Origin: XN24 sp964462675
Lineage (GTDB): Bacteria; Pseudomonadota; Gammaproteobacteria; Steroidobacterales; XN24
Direction: 5' to 3'
NCBI GenBank assembly: GCA_964462675.1
Contig: CAYWYS010000008.1
Span: 37,941-101,940, forward strand
DNA: 64,000 nt
Translations under genes and position numbers: made by a program
Part shown: one piece after another, positions 59,155-64,000 of the stretch
Layout: every line of letters begins with the position of its first letter
How positions within the stretch are numbered: position 1 is the stretch's first letter
Notes under the pieces: generated by a model
What the model was told of the DNA's origin: nothing
Databases searched by the model: none
Seen by the model: the letters and a program-made list of their open reading frames with translations, nothing else

Positions 59155-59892
59155 ATGAGCAAGCACCCTTCGCCACCAGCCCGCTACTCGGACCTGCGCG
59201 CCGTGTTCATCAACACGACGTTGAAGCCTTCGCCCGAGCTGTCCCACACGGAAACGCTGATGAAGGTCTCGCAGGGCATCATGAAAGCGCAGGGGGTGTC
59301 CGTTGAACACATCCGCGCGGTCGACCATGTGCTGGCACCGGGAGTACAGCCGGACATGACCGCGCATGGCTTCGCGCAGGACGACTGGCCCGGCATTTTC
59401 GCAAAAGTGAAGGCGGCCGACATTCTGGTCATCGGCACGCCGATCTGGCTGGGCGAGCGATCCTCGGTCTGCACGCGCGTCATCGAGCGCTTGTACGCCC
59501 AGTCCGCGCAGCTGAACGACAAGGGACAGTACGTCTACTACGGCAAGGTCGGCGGCTGCATCGTCACCGGCAATGAGGACGGCATCAAGCACGTGGCCAT
59601 GGGCGTGCTATACGCCCTGCAGCACCTGGGCTACACCATTCCGCCGCAGGCCGATGCGGGCTGGATCGGCGAGGCCGGACCGGGCCCCAGCTACGGCGAC
59701 CGGCGGGACGACGGCAGTTTCGTGGGCTTCGACAACGAGTTCACCCAACGCAATACGACGTTCATGACCTGGAACCTGCTGCACATGGCGCGAATGCTCA
59801 AGGATGCGGGCGGCATACCCGCACACGGCAACCAGAGAACAGAGTGGGAAGCGGGCAACCGCTTCGATCATCCGAACCCGGAATACCGCTAG
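59155..59892 (+). CDS. Flavodoxin-like NADPH-dependent FMN reductase
   Basis: 245 residues from ATG 59155. FMN-binding motifs FINTTLKPSPELSHTETLMK (about 18-37) and ILVIGTPIWLGERSSVC (about 90-105) and VTGNEDGIKHVAMGVLYAL match the NADPH-dependent FMN reductase/flavodoxin family. The C-terminal part NRFDHPNPEYR is typical of a group that often follows peroxidase-like genes. It is a cytoplasmic flavoenzyme of unknown substrate. Confidence 0.88.
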   Translation: MSKHPSPPARYSDLRAVFINTTLKPSPELSHTETLMKVSQGIMKAQGVSVEHIRAVDHVLAPGVQPDMTAHGFAQDDWPGIFAKVKAADILVIGTPIWLGERSSVCTRVIERLYAQSAQLNDKGQYVYYGKVGGCIVTGNEDGIKHVAMGVLYALQHLGYTIPPQADAGWIGEAGPGPSYGDRRDDGSFVGFDNEFTQRNTTFMTWNLLHMARMLKDAGGIPAHGNQRTEWEAGNRFDHPNPEYR

Positions 59893-60200
59893 AAGGCCCA
59901 CCGGTCATCCAGTAACGGCCGTCGCCGGGCGTCGAGCGCCAGCACCGCACGGGCAGTGAAGACGACTCCCGCGCCGACGATGCCGAGATTGAGTCCCAGC
60001 AAGGTTCGCTCCACGCTGCCCGCGACGAGCACCATGGAGCCGCCGTACAGGTCTCGGATTGCGTAAGCCAGCTGGAAGCCGTACGTTGCCCCTCCCCCAG
60101 GCCAGCCACAAGGTAAGCATCCCGATCATGGAGTTGGTTGCGAGCTGCCAGACATCGTACAGGCGCATGCGATGGTACGGGCCGGATCAGATACGGCGTG
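59889..60200 (-). pseudogene. Degenerate four-helix membrane protein gene
   Basis: Pieces on the minus strand match the intact protein at 29342-29764: MRLYDVWQLATNSMIGMLTL in one frame, then GATYGFQLAYAIRDLYGGSM and VERTLLGLNLGIVGAGVVF in another. About 12 codons are missing at the frame break, and the N-terminal helix and start are not recognisable. Its stop overlaps the flavodoxin gene stop on the other strand. Confidence 0.75.
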
Positions 60201-60264
60201 TGGCCACCCTCACCTCGACAGACTGACCGTGCCGCCGTGCGAAATCTGCAACAAGGTTTCCGCG

Positions 60265-60731
60265 TCAGTCGAACTGCAGCGCCCCGAAGGTGCAGTCCTC
60301 CGGCCCGAGGTAGCCGAACGGGCAGGTGTAGGTGCCGAGAAACAGCAGGTCGGGACTCATCAGCGCGCCGGCGATTCCCTCTTCACCCCGGGAATCGAGG
60401 TACTCGCCACGGTACATCCCGAAGTCCGTGTCCAGCACGTCGAACCACAGGGTCGCCGCGATGCCGCCCGCTTCGGTGGTATCACAGCGCCCCGCGCCGC
60501 ACAGCGCCCAGGCCTGCCAAATGTTTAAGGAACTCCAGCCCAGCCGCGCATGGCGACCGCTCCAGTGGCCATTGAGGTCATCGAAGAACCAGCCATGGCG
60601 CCGAACCAGTTGCCGTCGAGACCGAGATCCGGTCCGGCGCAGCGGTACTCGACCACGATGGTCTCGCTGTCACAGCCCGCCAGCGCGAGCAATGCCAGCA
60701 GCATGGTGCCGATTTTGAGTTGTGCAGGCAT
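60265..60731 (-). pseudogene. Lipoprotein gene frameshifted by a 5-base duplication
   Basis: From ATG 60731 the signal peptide ends in LALAGC, then DSETIVVEYRCAGPDLGLDG. Near 60540 the frame shifts, where GCTGG is repeated in tandem. Removing one copy restores an open frame to the stop at 60265-60267 (GWSSLNIWQAWALC, YLDSRGEEGIAGALMSPDLL, FGYLGPEDC), giving exactly 154 codons including the stop. The repaired protein is a Cys-containing exported lipoprotein of unknown family. The duplication may be a real mutation or an assembly error. Confidence 0.8.
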
Positions 60732-60927
60732 CTCCGTTCCTCCGCAATGGCCGGGCATTGCTCTCGGGAACAAAGTCTAGGGAAGCGAACCTGAACGGCA
60801 GGTGAGCGAAGCTCAGCCACCCTCGGCCCGCCGCCGAATGTTTGCCAGCGGCATCCCAAGCTTCCGATTTGCTGAGCTATCCTCCGGGGCGTTGTATCAT
60901 CGCCGCCAGATGCGAGGAGGAACGCCC

Positions 60928-61992
60928 ATGAACAACCGTACAAACCGCGTGAGCCCACTCGTTTGCGTGCTCGCGATGTTTCTCGGCACCGCCCCGGTCG
61001 CAGCAGACGTGACCATCGAGGAGAAGCTGCGGGTTGAGGGCAGCGGGCTCATGAGCATGATGAACATGAACGGCACCAGCGTCACTCGTATCGCCGGTGA
61101 TCGCGCGCGCACCGACATGGACATGCAGATGGAATCCCGCATGATGCGGATGGTCGGCGGCTTCGGCCCCACGGCCGAGATCGTCAGGCTTGACCAGGAG
61201 CGGATGATCAGCCTCGATCTCAATGACCAGACTTACTCGGAGGCGACTTTCGCAGAGCAGCGCGCCGAAATGGAACGGGCCATGGCCGAAATGCGCCAGT
61301 CCCAGCAGGCGCAGCAGCAGGGCATGTCCGGAATCGACGAATCAGAGTGCGACTGGTCGGAGGCCACGGCCAGCGTCGAGCGCAGCGGAGAAACCGCGAC
61401 CATCGCCGGCTATCGCGCCGAGCGGCTGCTGCTCACGTCGAGCCAGTCCTGTCGAATCCCGGAATCGGGCGAGGTGTGCGATTTCGGCATTCGGCTCGAG
61501 CAATGGATCGCGCCGGAGTTCGAGAGCGGGTCCGAGGTGATGGGTTTCTACCAGGAATTTGCCAGGCAGATGGGCCTGGACACCGTGGGTTCACGCGGTT
61601 TCACCGAGCGCGCGGAAATGATGTTCGGCGGATACAAAGGCGTCTGGGAGACGCTGGCTGCGCACATGCAGACGCTGGAGGGCTATCCGGTCAAGTCGAG
61701 CATTTCGCTGGCCATCGGGGGTCCCCAGTGCGAAAGCATAAAGCAGCTGGGATCCATGGGCAGCGCCACTTCCGGGCTGGGCCAGGCCATCGGCGGCGCG
61801 CTTGGCGGCCGGCTGGGCGGAATGCTCGGACGCAAGCGGGACGACTCGGCCAAGCCCAAGGCGCCGGACGCGCCCACCGATAGCATGGTGTCACTCATGA
61901 CTATCAGTAACGAACTGGTCTCGGTCAGCCGCGGTGCGGTCGGCGCCGAGACCTTCGAGGTTCCGGCCGGCTTCCGGCCCGTGGCCCGTTGA
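60928..61992 (+). CDS. Exported DUF4412-like protein
   Basis: 354 residues from ATG 60928, with GAGGAGG 7-8 bases upstream and a signal peptide ending near residue 26. It is rich in Met and Gln in the first half (SGLMSMMNMNGTSVTRIAGD, MDMQMESRMMRMVGG, EMRQSQQAQQQG). It contains a Gly-rich run GGALGGRLGGMLGRKR near residue 290. Overall it resembles DUF4412-type periplasmic proteins, but the assignment is weak. Its 3' end overlaps the histidine kinase gene by 102 bases on the other strand. Confidence 0.7.
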   Translation: MNNRTNRVSPLVCVLAMFLGTAPVAADVTIEEKLRVEGSGLMSMMNMNGTSVTRIAGDRARTDMDMQMESRMMRMVGGFGPTAEIVRLDQERMISLDLNDQTYSEATFAEQRAEMERAMAEMRQSQQAQQQGMSGIDESECDWSEATASVERSGETATIAGYRAERLLLTSSQSCRIPESGEVCDFGIRLEQWIAPEFESGSEVMGFYQEFARQMGLDTVGSRGFTERAEMMFGGYKGVWETLAAHMQTLEGYPVKSSISLAIGGPQCESIKQLGSMGSATSGLGQAIGGALGGRLGGMLGRKRDDSAKPKAPDAPTDSMVSLMTISNELVSVSRGAVGAETFEVPAGFRPVAR

Positions 61993-63285
61993 GAGGCTGA
62001 CGCGATTCGAATCGGCCGCCGCGCGGAGACTGACAACGGTCACCTCATCATTGCTGTCGAACTGCAGCAGCAAGCCATGCTGGCTGCACAGGCGGTGCAC
62101 GATGGCAAGCCCGAGCCCAAAGCCCGCGCTGCCTTCGCGTCGCGAGAACGGCTGGTGGATTGAGCTCCTGAGGCCCGCGGCGACGGGGTGACCGTGATTG
62201 GCGATGCACAATCCGCGCTCGTCCATGTCGATACGCACTTCGCCCGCCTCGCTGTGCGAGAACGCGTTGCCGACGAGGTTCGAAAGCAGGATGTGGAGGA
62301 CCGGCGCTGGCACAGCAAGGGTGGCCTCGGCCGGAACCCGGACATCGACCGTAACAGGCTTGTGCTCTATCAGGCCCGATTGCTCCACGACCACGCGCTC
62401 GACGATCGGCAGGACGCGCGCGGGCGCCCGCGGCCCGGCCGTGTGGTCCTCGCGCGCCAGCGCCAGCAATGTCGTTATGGTCTGCTCCAGCTGGGCAGCG
62501 GACTGGAGGATGTGTTCCACGTGTCGGCGCGCGTCTTCACCCAGACCGGGTTCGCCGGCGAGGCGCTCTCCCGCGCTGCGTATCACGGTCAGTGGCGTGC
62601 GCAACTCGTGACTGGCATCGCGGGTGAATTCCTGCTCGCGGGCGACAAAGGCACGAACGCGCCGTAACAGTGCTTCCAGCCCCCGGGCCAGCACGCCGAC
62701 CTCGTCATCGGGAAATCGCCCCGGAAGGCTGTCGGGCAGCTCACCGGGGCGCATGGATTCGACCGCGGCGGCGAGCCGCTCCATCGGCGCCGCAGTGCGA
62801 CGCGCCAGCCAGTAGGCGATCAACAAGGCGAATGCGAGCACGACAGCCGCCGACCAGACGAGCAGCCGGAACACGCGGTCGCGCATCGGCCGAACGACCA
62901 GCTGGGCGCTGGTTTCCGCGACCAGCCACGCGACCCCGGCGGTGGGCGCCTCGAACCGGAGCACGTGGTAATGGCGGCCGTCCTCGCCGGGAAACTCCGT
63001 CCGCAGCGGGGACGCGGCATAGGCCGGTCCGAGGTCGCCCGGAAAAGTCCCGGGCTCGAGGTGCAAGCGAATATGCGCGCTGCGCGGCTCGCTCCATCGG
63101 CCAGTGATCGCATGTTGTTGCCGCTGAAAACGCGCTTCCTCCGCGAGCTGGGCATCAAAGAAGCGATCCTCCACCGTGTACATGAAGGCGACGGCGTACA
63201 GTGCAAACAAGCCGGCAACGCCCAGCGTAAAGCCAGTGAAAACCAGCATCATGCGCCTGTGCAGCCGGCGGTGTGGCGCGCTCAT
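61891..63285 (-). CDS. Two-component sensor histidine kinase
   Basis: 464 residues with two membrane helices (about 13-33 and 138-158) enclosing a periplasmic sensor of about 100 residues. A HAMP-like linker follows, then the H-box DASHELRTPLTVIRSAGERL (about 226-245) and the HATPase region with LLSNLVGNAFSHSEAGEV (N-box) and GFGLGLAIVHRLCSQHG (G-box). The last 40 residues extend past the kinase core in the convergent overlap, so the true stop should be checked. It overlaps its response regulator by 4 bases. Confidence 0.94.
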   Translation of the reverse strand: MSAPHRRLHRRMMLVFTGFTLGVAGLFALYAVAFMYTVEDRFFDAQLAEEARFQRQQHAITGRWSEPRSAHIRLHLEPGTFPGDLGPAYAASPLRTEFPGEDGRHYHVLRFEAPTAGVAWLVAETSAQLVVRPMRDRVFRLLVWSAAVVLAFALLIAYWLARRTAAPMERLAAAVESMRPGELPDSLPGRFPDDEVGVLARGLEALLRRVRAFVAREQEFTRDASHELRTPLTVIRSAGERLAGEPGLGEDARRHVEHILQSAAQLEQTITTLLALAREDHTAGPRAPARVLPIVERVVVEQSGLIEHKPVTVDVRVPAEATLAVPAPVLHILLSNLVGNAFSHSEAGEVRIDMDERGLCIANHGHPVAAGLRSSIHQPFSRREGSAGFGLGLAIVHRLCSQHGLLLQFDSNDEVTVVSLRAAADSNRVSLSTGHGPEAGRNLEGLGADRTAADRDQFVTDSHE

Positions 63286-63971
63286 TCGTCTGCATCCAGC
63301 CGGAAGCCGACGCCATGCACGGTCTTGAGCATCGGCGTGGCGAACGGCTTGTCGAGGGCCAGGCGCAGCGAGTACAGGTGCGAGCGCAGCGGGTCCGAAG
63401 GGGGTGGGTCATCGCCCCACAGGGCCTGGATCAGTTCAGAGCGCGTCAACGTTCGCGGCCACGCTTCGGCAAGGGCCAGCAGGATACGGAACGGCGTCTG
63501 GTGCAGGTCCAGCGGCTGGTCATTGCGCCTGGCCAAGCCCTGCTTGCGATCAATACAGAGGGAGCCGATGCGAAACTCGTGCGGGAGTCCCACCCGATGG
63601 CGACGGGACAGCGCCAGGCAGCGCGCGAGCAACTCGTCACCGGCGAACGGCTTCACGAGGTAGTCGTCGGCGCCGGCTTCAAAGCCGCGCAGCTTGTCGG
63701 GCAATGTGTCGCGGGCGGTCAGCATCAGGATCGGGACATGGCGGTCACATTGCTCGCGGATCGCCTCGCACACCCGCAGGCCATCCAGTCCCGGCAGCCC
63801 GAGGTCGAGGACCAGCACGTCCGGGGGGTCTGCGAGGGCCAGCCTGAGCCCAGTGCTGCCATCGGCGGCGAAGTCCGCGCGATGGCCATGGGATTCCAGC
63901 AGGGATGCAAGCGACAGGCGCAGCCCGGGACTGTCCTCGATGACGAGAATGCGCAGTGGCGCCGGGCTCAT
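63282..63971 (-). CDS. OmpR/PhoB-type response regulator
   Basis: 229 residues. The receiver domain has acidic residues near 12-13, the phospho-acceptor Asp in VLVLDLGLPGLDG (about 54) and Lys in DDYLVKPFAG (about 104). The C-terminal winged helix has RSELIQALWGDDPPPSDPLR and KTVHGVGFRLD. It is paired with the kinase downstream. The promoter would lie in the last 29 bases of the window and beyond. Confidence 0.95.
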   Translation of the reverse strand: MSPAPLRILVIEDSPGLRLSLASLLESHGHRADFAADGSTGLRLALADPPDVLVLDLGLPGLDGLRVCEAIREQCDRHVPILMLTARDTLPDKLRGFEAGADDYLVKPFAGDELLARCLALSRRHRVGLPHEFRIGSLCIDRKQGLARRNDQPLDLHQTPFRILLALAEAWPRTLTRSELIQALWGDDPPPSDPLRSHLYSLRLALDKPFATPMLKTVHGVGFRLDADE

Positions 63972-64000
63972 GTTCGGTCGATGCGTTCCATAAGCTGCCT

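Overview
This is a 64 kb, GC-rich window from a Gram-negative bacterium. Signal peptides, lipoboxes, porins, TonB-dependent receptors, an outer-membrane efflux channel and compact operons with 1 to 20 base overlaps all point to a proteobacterium, most likely a gammaproteobacterium; I cannot place it lower. The left edge cuts a sulfatase gene. A block of 100 Ns at 53966-54065 marks a scaffold gap, so this is a draft (possibly metagenome-derived) assembly. I saw no rRNA, tRNA, CRISPR array or intact transposase.

Layout. 1-8.3 kb: two sulfatases, an alpha-carbonic anhydrase, a DUF1254/DUF1214 protein, a broken paralogue of it, a lipoprotein and a MetA-type outer-membrane protein. 8.4-14.3 kb: PPK2, a SulP transporter and a DUF3302/HlyD/outer-membrane-factor operon. 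14.3-24.1 kb: a GNAT enzyme, a phosphate-selective porin lacking its core, a copper P-type ATPase, periplasmic asparaginase and glutaminase with a DcaP-type porin, an AI-2E family protein and a SYLF protein. 24.2-30.9 kb: a copper-RiPP metallophore (hvf) cluster with its own ECF sigma factor, two zinc-finger anti-sigma-like proteins, a Cys-repeat precursor (HvfA), HvfX, thioredoxin and CcdA. 31-35.6 kb: small enzymes and arsR-arsC-acr3. 35.6-41 kb: a tungstate/molybdate cluster (binding protein, molybdopterin-fold protein, TonB receptor, regulator, Mop protein). 41-43.6 kb: two Phd/VapC toxin-antitoxin pairs around an SDR. 44-50.7 kb: DUF3179, arsM, arsS, a fused OlsF-like acyltransferase, DinB and an Asp/Asn hydroxylase-like protein. 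50.7-53.5 kb: a second copper-RiPP operon, bufA-bufB-bufC-DoxX. 53.5-64 kb: a papain-like amidase split by the gap, a lipase, AhpD-like proteins with a TetR regulator, a flavodoxin-like protein, lipoproteins and a two-component system.

The strongest signal is regulatory. The bipartite promoter TGTAAC-N16-CGTCT occurs four times with identical 16-base spacing: upstream of hvfB (24227), of the second anti-sigma/hvfA pair (26787), of the thioredoxin/ccdA pair (29732) and of bufA (50739). This ties the hvf and buf clusters, 26 kb apart, into one predicted ECF regulon driven by the sigma factor at 25915. Two different MNIO (DUF692) enzymes with two unrelated Cys-bearing precursors would then be co-expressed with a periplasmic thiol-redox arm.

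The window is also unusually rich in broken genes: a DUF1254 paralogue, an OprO/P-type porin, two AhpD-family genes, a GNAT, a TupA fragment, a TonB receptor tail, a four-helix membrane protein and a lipoprotein. Several have large internal deletions or short-repeat slippage. Two dispersed near-perfect hairpins (14250-14315 and 19633-19692) share the same outer 12 bases and are probably a REP-like family.
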